A stretch of 64,000 nt of DNA from JACQFK01 sp964619955 (GTDB lineage Bacteria; Planctomycetota; MHYJ01; JACPRB01): positions 1 to 64,000 of the forward strand of contig CAZUJF010000015.1 of the NCBI GenBank assembly GCA_964619955.1, read 5' to 3'. Both the position numbers and the translations under genes were made by a program. Each line of letters opens with the position of its first letter. Position 1 is the stretch's first letter. The notes beneath the pieces are model-generated. The model did not search any database, had not been told where the DNA came from, and was given only the letters and a program-made list of their open reading frames with translations. Of this stretch, positions 47,089-55,862 are shown in pieces.

Positions 47089-47397
47089 ATGCCGAATTCC
47101 TGGGTCAAGGTCGGGACGGTGCAGAGCGTCGCGCCCGGCTCCGCCGTCAAGGTGGAGGTCAACGGACAGGAGCTGGCCGTTTACAACGTGGACGGCAAAT
47201 TCTATTCCACATCCAACATCTGTCCCCATCAGGGAGGACCCCTGCACGAGGGCATGCTCGAGGGATGCGGGATCGTCTGTCCCTGGCACGCCTGGGTGTT
47301 CGACGTGACCACCGGCCAGTCTCCGGTGAACCCCCGCGCGAAGATTCCGTGCTATCCGGTCAAGGTGGAAGGCGCCGACCTCTATGTCGGCATATAG
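47089..47397 (+). CDS. Rieske [2Fe-2S] ferredoxin
   Basis: A 102-residue protein with the Rieske ligands CPHQGG (Cys45, His47) and CPWHAW (Cys64, His67). NirD-type small single-domain Rieske ferredoxin, cytoplasmic. ATG 47089 is fixed by the promoter spacing. The next gene, a 7Fe ferredoxin, starts 9 nt later and probably shares the transcript. Likely carries electrons to an unidentified oxygenase or reductase. Confidence 0.93.
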   Translation: MPNSWVKVGTVQSVAPGSAVKVEVNGQELAVYNVDGKFYSTSNICPHQGGPLHEGMLEGCGIVCPWHAWVFDVTTGQSPVNPRAKIPCYPVKVEGADLYVGI

Positions 47398-47406
47398 GAG
47401 CTCGCC

Positions 47407-47715
47407 ATGGCTTACGTGATCGCTGAACCCTGCGTCGGGACCAAGGACAAGGCCTGCGTTCCGGCCTGTCCGGTGGATTGCATCTACGAGGGAACGAAGA
47501 TGCTCTACATCCATCCGGAGGAATGCATCGACTGCGGCGCCTGCGTGGAACCCTGCCCGGTGCAGGCGATTTTCCCGGCCGATGAACTGCCCGAGAAGTG
47601 GAAATTCTACGCCGAAGTGAACAAGCAGTTCTTCCCGGACAAGAGCGACGACAAGGCCTGGGCGGGCCATCCGTTCCCGTCCGAGAAGCTGCAGAAGCCG
47701 CCCGAGGCCCACTAA
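47407..47715 (+). CDS. fdxA: 7Fe (3Fe-4S/4Fe-4S) ferredoxin, FdxA type
   Basis: A 102-residue ferredoxin. Cys9, 17, 21, 25 and Cys40, 43, 46, 50 show the spacing of the 7Fe FdxA family, one 3Fe-4S and one 4Fe-4S cluster (CIDCGACVEPCP is the second). SD GGAG precedes the ATG. Coupled with the Rieske gene and followed by a strong terminator. Confidence 0.92.
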   Translation: MAYVIAEPCVGTKDKACVPACPVDCIYEGTKMLYIHPEECIDCGACVEPCPVQAIFPADELPEKWKFYAEVNKQFFPDKSDDKAWAGHPFPSEKLQKPPEAH

Positions 47716-47732
47716 GGAATTCGAGATTCAGG

Positions 47733-47768
47733 AAGGGCGCCCGGGGGAGACCCCGGGCGCCCTTTTCT
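47733..47768 (+). terminator. Rho-independent terminator
   Basis: A 14-bp stem (AAGGGCGCCCGGGG with CCCCGGGCGCCCTT) around a GAGA tetraloop, then a TTTTCTTTT-type tract. Ends the Rieske-ferredoxin transcript. Confidence 0.92.
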
Positions 47769-47798
47769 TTTGCCTATCCTTCCGGGCCCCTTCACGGG

Positions 47799-47807
47799 TG
47801 CTATTCT
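47799..47807 (+). promoter_or_regulatory. Extended -10 promoter for the putative selenoprotein
   Basis: TGCTATTCT ends 21 nt before the ATG at 47829; a GGGAGG ribosome-binding site at 47817-47822 leaves a short conventional leader. Confidence 0.5.
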
Positions 47808-47828
47808 TCGTACGCGGGAGGGTGAGCC

Positions 47829-49148
47829 ATGAAACACGCCGGATGGGCGCTGCTGGTCGCCTCGGGTCTGGTCGCGGGCGCGGTGCCGCAGGACAAGACG
47901 CAGCTTCAGACCGCGCTGCGGGACACGGAAGTCAAAGGCGACTGGATCTACGACGATCTGCCGGCCGGATACGCGCAGGCGAAGGCGTCGGGCAAGCCGC
48001 TCCTGCTCACGTTCCGCTGAGTGCCCTGAGCGTCCTGCAAGGGCGTGGACCGGCAGGTTGCCGGCCGACAGGATCCCGAGCTGGCGGAGCTGCTGTCGAA
48101 GTTCGTCTGCGTCCGCGTCATCCAGGCCTGGGATCTGGACCTCTCGCTGTACCAGTTCGATCCGGAACTGACCTGGGCGGCGATGTTCCTCAACGCGGAC
48201 AAGACCATCTACGGCCGCTATGGGACGCGGTCCGACCACAAGGACACCACGAAGCACCTCTCGCTGGAGGGCTTCAAGAAGGCGCTGCAGGGGACGCTGG
48301 GCTTCCACGCGGGGTACCCGGCCAACCAGGCGGACTTTGCGGGGAAGACGGGCCCGGCGGCCCCCTGGAGGGTGCCCCAGGAGATCCCGGAGCTGAAGGG
48401 CAAGCCGAACGTGAGGCCGGCGGACGGCACGCGGGGCGGTTGCATCCACTGCCATCAGGCGGGGGATGCGACGGCCTGGAGCCTGCGGAACCAGAAGTCG
48501 CCCGTGCACGACCGCATCGTCTGGCCGTATCCGATTCCCGAGCGGCTGGGCCTCTCCCTGGATCCCAAGGAAACGGCCGTGGTCACGGAAGTGGACCCGG
48601 GCAGTCCGGCCGCGAAGGCGGGCTTCAAGACGGGGGACCGGATCCTGAAGTTCGGCGGTCAGGCGCTGCTGTCCATCGCCGACGTCCAGTGGGTCCTGCA
48701 CCGCACGGAAGATCCCTGCAGCGTTGAGGCTGAGGTGGAGCGGGCGGGGGCGAAGGCGAAGCTCACCCTCTCGGTGCCCGCCGGCTGGCGCCGCAAGGAT
48801 GAATTCACCTGGCGGGTGATGGCCTGGAGCCTGCGGCACCGCCTGCTGGGGACGCAGCCGTTGGAAACGATGTCCGCGGACGATCGTGCCAAAGCCGGGG
48901 CCCCCGACAAGGGCATGGCGCTGCGCGTGAAGGGCTTCCCGCCGAACTACGTGAAGGAGCGGAATCTGGAAGGCCCCAAGCTGCTCAAGGCGGGGGACGT
49001 GATCGTGGGCGTGGATTCCCAGAGCGCGCTCGTCACCGAGTCGGATCTGCTCGGTTACCTCTTTCAGAAGAAGGCGCCGGGGACGGCGGCCGTCCTGAAG
49101 ATCCTCCGGGCGGGGAAGGTGGAGACGGTCACGCTCCCGATCCCGTGA
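47829..49148 (+). CDS. Putative selenoprotein: thioredoxin-like (UxxU) / c-heme / PDZ protein
   Basis: A 439-residue reading frame with two in-frame UGA codons (48018-48020 and 48027-48029), decoded here as Sec64 and Sec67. After a signal peptide, the region SGKPLLLTFR-U-VP-U-ASCKGVD has the thioredoxin-like layout in which related planctomycete proteins carry CxxC, and Cys70 follows. The same frame continues without a break to KFVCVRVIQAWDLDLSLYQF. Further on are GGCIHCHQAGD (one c-type heme, Cys205/Cys208/His209) and two PDZ-like domains (AVVTEVDPGSPAAKAGFKTG and the KLLKAGDVIVGVDSQ segment). ATG, SD and signal peptide are all intact. A SECIS-like hairpin follows the second UGA. The alternative is a pseudogene or sequencing errors, but both stops fall on the expected redox Cys positions. 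Confidence 0.78.
48050..48064 (+). promoter_or_regulatory. Candidate bacterial SECIS hairpin
   Basis: CCGGCA-GGT-TGCCGG: a 6-bp stem closing a GGU loop, about 26-29 nt downstream of the second UGA, with G first in the loop as in known bacterial SECIS elements. A second, weaker stem nearer the UGA (CCTGC 48034-48038 with GCAGG 48053-48057, loop containing GU) is mutually exclusive with it. Confidence 0.55.
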
Positions 49149-50681
49149 TCACTTCCGGGGTCTGCGTTCGATGCGGGCCTCCGGCGGATCCTCGTCGCCG
49201 ACCTTGAGCTCGCGCCGCAGGCGCTGCAGCTCCGCCTCGAGGTCCTTCTGGACCGCGGCGGCCTCCGGCGTTCCGTGGATGTTCTTCAGCTCGCGGGGGT
49301 CCTCCTGCAGATCGAAGAGCTCCGAATAGGCGACCTCGGGCTCGTAGAAGCGGACGAGCTTGTGCCGGGCGGTGATCACGCCGTAATGGCGCCGGACGCT
49401 GTGGGGGCCGGGGAACTCGTAGTAGTGGTAGTAGAAGCTCTTCCGCCAGTCGGCGGGCGTCCGGCCTTTCATCAGCGGCACGAGGCTGCGCCCCTGCATC
49501 TCGGCGGGGACCTCGACCCCCGCCGCCTCCAGGAACGTCTCCGCGAAATCCAGGTTGGAGACGATGTCGCGGTTGAACGATCCGGGCGGGATCACGCCCG
49601 GCCAGCGGGCGAGCAGCGGCGTGCGCAGGGACTCCTCGAAGATCCAGCGCTTGTCGAACCATCCGTGCTCTCCCAGGAAGAAGCCCTGGTCCGAGGAGTA
49701 CACGACGATCGTGTTCTCCTCCAGGCCCGCCTCCTTCAGGTAGGCCAGCACCCGGCCGACGCTCTCGTCCACGGAGCGCACGCAGGCCAGGTAGTCGTGC
49801 ATGTAGCGCTGGTACTTCCAGCGGATCAGATCCTGTCCCTGGGGGTTCGCCTTGCGGAAGGCCTCGTTCCGGGGCTCGTAATAGGCGTCCCAGGCCTTGC
49901 GCTGCTCGGGATTGAGCGCGTTCATCGGGATCAGTTTCAGATCCCTCTGGGTCATCGTCTTTTCGATCGTCATGTCCTGGGCGGCTTCCGCGGCGCCGCG
50001 CCCGGCATACGTGTCGAAGAGCGTGTCGGGCTCCGGGTATTTCCGGTCCTGGTCGTGTCCCAGATGGCGGGGGCCGGGCTCCCACTCCCGATGCGGCGCC
50101 TTGTGCTGGGACATCAGCAGGAAGGGCTTCTTGGGGTCGCGGCTCTTGAGCCAGTCGAGGGACAGATCCGTGATGATGTCCGTGACGTAGCCCTCATGTT
50201 TGACCCGCTGGCCGTTGCGGATCATCGGAGGGTTGTAGTAGGCCCCCTGGCCGGGAAGGATCTCCCATTGGTCGAACCCGGTGGGGTCGCTGACGAGATG
50301 CCATTTCCCGAAGAGGGCGGTCTGGTAGCCCGCCTTCTGCAGCAGCTTGGGGAAGGTGAGCTGCGCGCCGTCGAAGCGGTTGTTCGTGTTGTTGTAGAAG
50401 CCGTTGAGGTGCGAGTACTTGCCGGTCAGGATCGTGGCCCGGCTGGGGCCGCAGATGGAATTCGTGACGAGACAGCGGTCGAAGCGCATGCCTTCGCGTC
50501 CGAGGCGGTCGATGTTCGGGGTCTCCAGGAGCTTGAACGGATGCCCGTAGGCGCTCAACGCCTGCCAGGCATGGTCGTCGGAAAAGATGAACACGATGTT
50601 GGGGCGCTCCGCGCCGGGGACCGCCGAGCCGGGGGAGGCGCAGGGGAGCAGCAGGACGGCGGAGAGGGCGAGCAGGCGCAT
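49149..50681 (-). CDS. Sulfatase (formylglycine type)
   Basis: A 510-residue secreted arylsulfatase-family enzyme. Signal peptide at the N-terminus. The catalytic motif CGPSRATILTG carries the Cys that is converted to formylglycine. RPNIVFIFSDDHAW, FGKWHL, MSQHKAPH and YSSDQGFFLGEHG supply metal and sulfate-binding residues. Start ATG 50681 is chosen over TTG 50687 because GGAGG is 8 nt upstream. Abundant sulfatases are typical of Planctomycetota. Convergent with the selenoprotein gene, with stops adjacent. Confidence 0.93.
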   Translation of the reverse strand: MRLLALSAVLLLPCASPGSAVPGAERPNIVFIFSDDHAWQALSAYGHPFKLLETPNIDRLGREGMRFDRCLVTNSICGPSRATILTGKYSHLNGFYNNTNNRFDGAQLTFPKLLQKAGYQTALFGKWHLVSDPTGFDQWEILPGQGAYYNPPMIRNGQRVKHEGYVTDIITDLSLDWLKSRDPKKPFLLMSQHKAPHREWEPGPRHLGHDQDRKYPEPDTLFDTYAGRGAAEAAQDMTIEKTMTQRDLKLIPMNALNPEQRKAWDAYYEPRNEAFRKANPQGQDLIRWKYQRYMHDYLACVRSVDESVGRVLAYLKEAGLEENTIVVYSSDQGFFLGEHGWFDKRWIFEESLRTPLLARWPGVIPPGSFNRDIVSNLDFAETFLEAAGVEVPAEMQGRSLVPLMKGRTPADWRKSFYYHYYEFPGPHSVRRHYGVITARHKLVRFYEPEVAYSELFDLQEDPRELKNIHGTPEAAAVQKDLEAELQRLRRELKVGDEDPPEARIERRPRK

Positions 50682-50785
50682 CGGCAATCCTCCAAGGGTG
50701 TGATAGGAACACCCGCGGGGGGCCCGGAGTGGCGGGGTTCCGGATTCAAGCCGGAAGGATTCCTCCTGCGCTGGACGTCCCGGGA

Positions 50786-50794
50786 TGTTAGAAT
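50786..50794 (+). promoter_or_regulatory. Extended -10 promoter, near-leaderless
   Basis: TGTTAGAAT ends 9 nt before the GTG at 50804; no -35 is visible. Confidence 0.55.
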
Positions 50795-50803
50795 GCGGGG
50801 ACC

Positions 50804-52912
50804 GTGCTCGAAGAAGAAGCCGAAGTGGGGATTCTGGCCCTTGAAAAGGGGCTGATCAGCCAGGACGCGCTCAACGACTGCCTGTCCCAGCTCTCGGACC
50901 ACCCGCACCAGTCGATCGTCGAACTGCTGAGTTCCCGGAAGCTGCTGCAGCCGAAACAGATCGAGGCGCTCCTCAGGGAGGCCAAGCAGAGGATTCATTC
51001 GCGGTCCGGTTCCTCGGAGCCGGCCGAGCCCCGGGGCCCCGAAGCGGTTCCGGCGCTGGAGGACGTCGTCCTTCCCGCGCCGGCGACGGTGGACCTGGGG
51101 GTCCAGCCCGAAGCCATGCCCGCCGAGGCGGCCCGGGCGGCGAAGGAGCCCACGAACCGCATCGGCGAGTATGTACGCGTCCAGCAGATCGGCAGCGGCA
51201 CGCATGCCGTCGTGTACAAGGCGTGGGACACCGTCCGGAACGCCTGGGTGGCGCTGAAGATTCTCAAGGATGCGGGCGGACCCGAAGGGGCGGCGCATTT
51301 CGTCGGCGAAGCCCGCCTCACGATCGGCATGGATCATCCGGGCATCGTGCGCATCCACGGCGCCGGTCCCATCGAGCTCGGGGGCCAGCCGACGGCGTGG
51401 GTGGCGATGGACTTCGTCGAGGCGGAGCCCGCGGACGCCCTGCGCAAGAAGGGGATGACGGTCAGACAGGCGGTGGAGATCGTCCGGGACGCCGCGCTGG
51501 GCGTGGAATACGCCCACGGCCGCGGGATCATCCACAAGGATCTCAAGCCGCGGAACATGCTCGTCGGCCGCGACGGCAAGGTGAAGGTGGCGGATTTCGG
51601 CCTCGCCGCGGTCGCCGCCACGCTCGGGCCGTCGGAGGACAGCCTGCTGTCCCGCACGATCCAGGTCCAGGGGACGCCGCAGTTCATGTCCCCCGAACAG
51701 GCCTTGGGCCGCACCGGCGACATCCGGGAGCGCTCCGATATCTATTCGCTGGGCGCGTCGTTGTACTACCTGGTGACCGGCCGCCCGCCCTTCGACGGCT
51801 CCACCGCGATGAAGATCTGCTTCGCGGTGGTGCGGGATCCGCTGATCCCGCCCTCCCAGATCAACCCCGACGTGCCGTCCCAGGTGGAGCAGATCGTCGC
51901 GCGCGCCATGGCGAAGGATCCGGTGCGGCGTTACGACTCCGCGCGGCATTTCGCCGAGGACCTCGGCCGCTTCCTCGAGGGCGTCCCGATCCTCACGGAC
52001 GACCAGATGCGCCTCACGCAGGGCGTCGCCGCGCTCTACGCCGGCCGCCTCGAGGAGGCCATCCACATGTTCAAGGAGCTGATCCGCATGGAGATCGCGG
52101 GCCGGCTCGGCTCCCTGGGCCTCAAGTCGGTCATGAAGCAGCTCCAGGACGGCGAGGACGGCGTGACGCTCGCCATCAAGCAGCAGACGAAGAACTACGA
52201 CATCCGCACGCAGCGGGGGGTCTACCGCTTCGCCAAGGCGATCATCACCTCCCTCGACGGGGAGGATCCCTCGGCCTCCTGCAAGGCGGCCCTGGAGGAT
52301 TTCGTCACGGCCTGCGAACTCCGGGCGGAGTCCACGGCCGCCCGCATCAACCGCTCCAACGTGCTCATCTTCGGCGGACGCTTCGCCCGGGATTCCGGGA
52401 AGGACGTCTCCGGCGTCTTCCAGATGGCCATGAAGGATCTGGACGCGGCCCTTTCGTTCGATCCGACCTGCAGCCCCGCCTATCACAACCGGGGCATCGT
52501 GCGCTTCTACGTCGGCCAGGCGGCCAAGAAGGCGGGGGGCGATCCGGAGCCGGAATACCGGAAGGCCATCGACGATTTCTCCCGCGCCGCGGAGCTGGAT
52601 CCCACGTACGCGTACATTTTCAAGGATCTGGGGGTCGTCAAGATCTCGCTCTCGAAACACCTGCTCGGCAAGGGCGAGAAGGTCAAGTCGCTCTTCGAGC
52701 AGGCGGTCGCGCACCTCGACATCGCGGTGCAGCTGAACGGGTCGATCTACGGGGCGGTCTACGAACGCGGCCAGGCGCTCTTCGCCCTGAAGGATTTCAA
52801 GGGGGCGATGCGGGACTTCAAGCGCTGCATCGAGCTCGATCCCAGCCGGGAGAAGAAGGTCCAGGCGCTCATCGACGAAGCCCAGAAACACGCGGACACC
52901 CGGAAGGCGTAA
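50804..52912 (+). CDS. Ser/Thr protein kinase with TPR-like C-terminus
   Basis: A 702-residue soluble kinase. Residues 1-60 are helical and of unknown family (possibly a FIST/DUF-type regulatory head). The kinase domain (about 122-395) has IGSGTHAVVYKAWD, VALKILKD (ATP Lys), HKDLKPRNML, VADFGLAAV, TPQFMSPEQALG and SDIYSLGASLY. The C-terminal part from about 400 is TPR-like (LDAALSFDPTCSPAYHNRGI, and similar). No transmembrane segment. GTG start fits the leaderless pattern. Confidence 0.9.
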   Translation: MLEEEAEVGILALEKGLISQDALNDCLSQLSDHPHQSIVELLSSRKLLQPKQIEALLREAKQRIHSRSGSSEPAEPRGPEAVPALEDVVLPAPATVDLGVQPEAMPAEAARAAKEPTNRIGEYVRVQQIGSGTHAVVYKAWDTVRNAWVALKILKDAGGPEGAAHFVGEARLTIGMDHPGIVRIHGAGPIELGGQPTAWVAMDFVEAEPADALRKKGMTVRQAVEIVRDAALGVEYAHGRGIIHKDLKPRNMLVGRDGKVKVADFGLAAVAATLGPSEDSLLSRTIQVQGTPQFMSPEQALGRTGDIRERSDIYSLGASLYYLVTGRPPFDGSTAMKICFAVVRDPLIPPSQINPDVPSQVEQIVARAMAKDPVRRYDSARHFAEDLGRFLEGVPILTDDQMRLTQGVAALYAGRLEEAIHMFKELIRMEIAGRLGSLGLKSVMKQLQDGEDGVTLAIKQQTKNYDIRTQRGVYRFAKAIITSLDGEDPSASCKAALEDFVTACELRAESTAARINRSNVLIFGGRFARDSGKDVSGVFQMAMKDLDAALSFDPTCSPAYHNRGIVRFYVGQAAKKAGGDPEPEYRKAIDDFSRAAELDPTYAYIFKDLGVVKISLSKHLLGKGEKVKSLFEQAVAHLDIAVQLNGSIYGAVYERGQALFALKDFKGAMRDFKRCIELDPSREKKVQALIDEAQKHADTRKA

Positions 52913-52936
52913 GCGTCGTCCGGCGGGGGAGAGGGG

Positions 52937-54598
52937 ATGGCCGGGAAATTCGAAGCGCTCGACTGGGCGGTGCTGGCCGTCTACCTCGTCGGCACCTCCT
53001 GGCTCGCCGACCGCCTGGCCGGAAAGAAGCAGACCATCCGGGATTTCTTCCTGGGCGGACGCCGCCTGCCCTGGCCCGCGGTCTGCGGATCCATCGTGGC
53101 GAGCGAGGTCAGCGGCGTCACGTTCGTCGGAGTCCCCGCGATCATCTTCGCCGTCGGCGGCGACTACCGCTTCCTCATGCTTTCCATCGGCATGATCCTG
53201 GCGCGCGTCGTGGTCGGCTACGTCTTCGTCCCCGCGTATTACCGCCAGGAGATCTACAGCCCCTACGAGTTCATGGGGCGTCGTCTGGGGCCGGTGGTGG
53301 ACCGCGTCGCGACGCTCATGTTCTTTCTGGGCGGCTTTCTGGCCCAGGGCGCGAGGCTCTTCCTGGCGGGCCTGGTGCTGGATGCGATCACCGGGATGGG
53401 GCTGACGGCGTCGGTGCTGCTGCTCGGGGCGATCTCCGTGGTCTGGACCTGGATGGGGGGCATCGCCTCCGTGGTGTGGACGGACGTGGTCCAGTTCGTG
53501 ATCCTCTTCGCCGGAGGCCTCATCGCGCTGGTCGCGGTGATCTGGGCGGTGCCGGGCGGTTGGACGGCGATCGTGGAGGCGGGCCGGGAGGCGGACAAGT
53601 TCCGGCTCTGGGATCTGAGGCTTGACCGGACGTCCAAGTACACGCTTTGGGCGGGGCTTTTCGGGGCGTCGTTCCTGACGATGGCCTCCCACGGCACCGA
53701 CCAGATGATGGCGCAGCGGCTCTTCTGCTGCCGCAGCGAAAGCGACGCGCGCAAAGCGGTGATCTTTTCGAGCATCAGCCAGCTGCTGCCCGTCCTGATG
53801 CTCACGGTGGGCGTGGGGATCTTTGCGTACTTCCGGCAGTTCCCGATGAGCGCGGCGGAGGCGGCGCTCTTCAAGCAGGACGACGACTATCTGCTGCCCA
53901 TCTTCATCCTGAAGGCGATGCCGGCGGGGATCAAAGGGCTTCTGTTTGCGGCGGTGTTCAGCGCCGCGACGGCCACGTCGACGCTGTCGGCGATGGCGCA
54001 GACGGCGCTCTCCAGTTTCTACCTGCCCTGGGCGAAGAACCGGGATGAACGTCATCTGATCCGGGTGTCGCGCGTCTTCGTGCTCCTCGCGGCCGTGGGG
54101 CTCTGTGGAACCGCGCTGCTTTGTTCGCTCATCCGGGACACGGCGATCCTGGACCTGGCGCTGGCCATGGCGGGCTACACGTACGGGGCCATGTTGGGCA
54201 TGCTGCTGCTGGCGCTGCTCCCGGTGCGGCGCGATGCGCGCGGACTGGCCTGGGCGGTGCCGCTCTCCATCCTGCTGGTGTTCTCGCTGAACTGGCAGCA
54301 TCAGTCCTGGGCACGTTGGGTGGCGGGCGTCGGCGTCGGCGCCGTGGCGGCGACCGGGGTGGGCGGTCTGGGGCGGGAACCTTTGAAGTTCATTACTCTT
54401 TTCCTGTCGTGCCTGGGCGTTCTTTGGGTGGCGTTGGTGCCGACGGGAAAGAACGAGGCCGGGGATCTCGTTTGGTTCAAGCTGGCGTATCCCTGGCATT
54501 ATCCGCTCGGTACGGCGCTCACGCTGGGCCTCGGGATCGCCCTCGGCCGGAAAACGCTTGCCGCTCCGGAGAAGCCCTCCGTATCATCCGGGCCGTGA
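52937..54598 (+). CDS. Sodium:solute symporter (SSS family)
   Basis: A 553-residue membrane transporter with about 13-14 hydrophobic segments. The opening WAVLAVYLVGTSWLADRLAG, DFFLGGRRLPWPAVCGSIVA and EVSGVTFVGVPAIIF and the later ASHGTDQMMAQR match the SSS/SGLT family. Substrate not inferable; sugars or organic acids are common. SD GGGGAGAGGGG precedes the ATG. Stop overlaps the next GTG (GTGA). Confidence 0.92.
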   Translation: MAGKFEALDWAVLAVYLVGTSWLADRLAGKKQTIRDFFLGGRRLPWPAVCGSIVASEVSGVTFVGVPAIIFAVGGDYRFLMLSIGMILARVVVGYVFVPAYYRQEIYSPYEFMGRRLGPVVDRVATLMFFLGGFLAQGARLFLAGLVLDAITGMGLTASVLLLGAISVVWTWMGGIASVVWTDVVQFVILFAGGLIALVAVIWAVPGGWTAIVEAGREADKFRLWDLRLDRTSKYTLWAGLFGASFLTMASHGTDQMMAQRLFCCRSESDARKAVIFSSISQLLPVLMLTVGVGIFAYFRQFPMSAAEAALFKQDDDYLLPIFILKAMPAGIKGLLFAAVFSAATATSTLSAMAQTALSSFYLPWAKNRDERHLIRVSRVFVLLAAVGLCGTALLCSLIRDTAILDLALAMAGYTYGAMLGMLLLALLPVRRDARGLAWAVPLSILLVFSLNWQHQSWARWVAGVGVGAVAATGVGGLGREPLKFITLFLSCLGVLWVALVPTGKNEAGDLVWFKLAYPWHYPLGTALTLGLGIALGRKTLAAPEKPSVSSGP

Positions 54599-55389
54599 TC
54601 GTCGATTACCACATGCACACGCCGCTGTGCAAACACGCGGCGGGGGAGCCCGAGGAATACGCGCGGCGGGCCATCGAGCGCGGCATCGACGAGATCGGCT
54701 TCTCCGATCACACGCCCATGCCGACCAGCTACGACCCCGACTGGCGCATGAGTCTCGACGAATATCCGCGCTATGTCGATATGATCCGCCGCTGCCAAAA
54801 GTCCGTCCCGCAGCTCACCATCAAGCTGGGACTCGAGGCGGACTTCCATCCGGGGACGGAGGACTACGTCCGGGACGTCATCGCGCGGCATCCGCTGGAC
54901 TACGTCATCGGCTCGGTGCATTTCCTCGGCGACTGGGGCTTCGACAACCCCGAGCACGCCCATCGCTTCGACGAACAGGACGTGTTCGCCGTCTACGCGC
55001 AGTACTACGACCTCGTGATCGGCCTCGCCCGGACGGGGATGTTCGACATCCTCGGGCATCCGGACGTGATCAAGAAGTTCGGCCACCGTCCTTCGCGCGA
55101 TTATGAAGGGCTGGAGCGGAAGGCGCTGGAGGCGGTCGCCGAGGCGGGCCTGGCGCTCGACGTGAACACGAGCGGATTGCGCCGTCCGGCCCGGGAGATC
55201 TATCCCAGCCTGCGGATGCTGAAAACCGCGCGTTCCCTGGGCATCGGGATCACGTTCGGGTCCGACGCCCATGATCCGAAGCAGGTGGGCGAGGGATTCG
55301 CGGAGGCCGTGGCGCTGGTGAAATCCGCCGGGTACGGCGAGTTCCGCCGCTACACGGCGCGGCGCTTCGAGCGGATTCCCCTCCCGTGA
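54595..55389 (+). CDS. PHP-family histidinol-phosphatase-like phosphoesterase
   Basis: A 264-residue PHP-domain protein resembling HisK histidinol phosphatase: VDYHMHTPLC, IGFSDHTPMP, KLGLEADFHPG, YVIGSVHFLG, DILGHPDVIKKF and FGSDAHDP give the metal-binding His/Asp/Glu set. GTG start overlaps the symporter stop. It may take part in histidine synthesis or act on another phosphate ester. Confidence 0.88.
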   Translation: MIVDYHMHTPLCKHAAGEPEEYARRAIERGIDEIGFSDHTPMPTSYDPDWRMSLDEYPRYVDMIRRCQKSVPQLTIKLGLEADFHPGTEDYVRDVIARHPLDYVIGSVHFLGDWGFDNPEHAHRFDEQDVFAVYAQYYDLVIGLARTGMFDILGHPDVIKKFGHRPSRDYEGLERKALEAVAEAGLALDVNTSGLRRPAREIYPSLRMLKTARSLGIGITFGSDAHDPKQVGEGFAEAVALVKSAGYGEFRRYTARRFERIPLP

Positions 55390-55817
55390 AGGCGCTGACG
55401 CCGGAAATCATGGCGGGCCTCTGGCGGTCCTACCGGGCCGACGAGGCCCCCGCCGATCCCGAACTGGCCGCAATGCAGAAGTTCATGGTGCTTCACGGGG
55501 ACATGCATGAGATCTGGGACCGCCTCCTGGCGGATCCGAAGACGCCGCTCGAGATCGAAGGCGAGAATCTCCTGATCCACATCGCGATCGACAGCGCGGT
55601 CGAGCGGGCGCTCGCCGAGAACCAGCCCCCCGGGCTTCAAGCGCTGTTCTCGGCGCTCGTCCAGAAAGGGTTCCCGGAAGGGGACGCGTTCCACGTCCTG
55701 TCCCAGGCGATGCAGCACGAATTCCTGACCGGCGCCGGGGCGGGGCGGGAGATGGATCTCGGGGACTTCTTCAGGCGCGCGGCGGACTATTGCCGCCAGG
55801 CCATGGAGCAGGCCTGA
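55386..55817 (+). CDS. DUF1841-like protein
   Basis: A 143-residue soluble, helical protein. MKALTPEIMAGLWRSYRADE opens the domain, and the middle segment LIHIAIDSAVERALAE and FHVLSQAMQHEFL resemble DUF1841. GTGA overlap with the PHP gene. Function unknown. Confidence 0.75.
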   Translation: MKALTPEIMAGLWRSYRADEAPADPELAAMQKFMVLHGDMHEIWDRLLADPKTPLEIEGENLLIHIAIDSAVERALAENQPPGLQALFSALVQKGFPEGDAFHVLSQAMQHEFLTGAGAGREMDLGDFFRRAADYCRQAMEQA

Positions 55818-55826
55818 GGCGGCGGC

Positions 55827-55832
55827 TATACT
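55827..55832 (+). promoter_or_regulatory. -10 box of the TerC-family gene
   Basis: TATACT at 55827-55832, with TSS near 55839 and a GAGG site before the ATG at 55863, so this gene has a conventional leader of about 24 nt. Confidence 0.45.
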
Positions 55833-55862
55833 TCCGGCACTTTTCATGCTGAGGATCGATTC

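Noticed and set aside
47829..48020. Treating 47829-48020 as a small separate gene and 48045-49148 as a second one
   Set aside because: Both lie in one frame separated only by two UGA codons at the redox motif; the second piece would lack a signal peptide and any ribosome-binding site.
50555..54499. 1314-residue antisense reading frame
   Set aside because: It is the shadow of the kinase and symporter genes in a GC-rich genome, with His/Arg/Pro-rich translation typical of noise.
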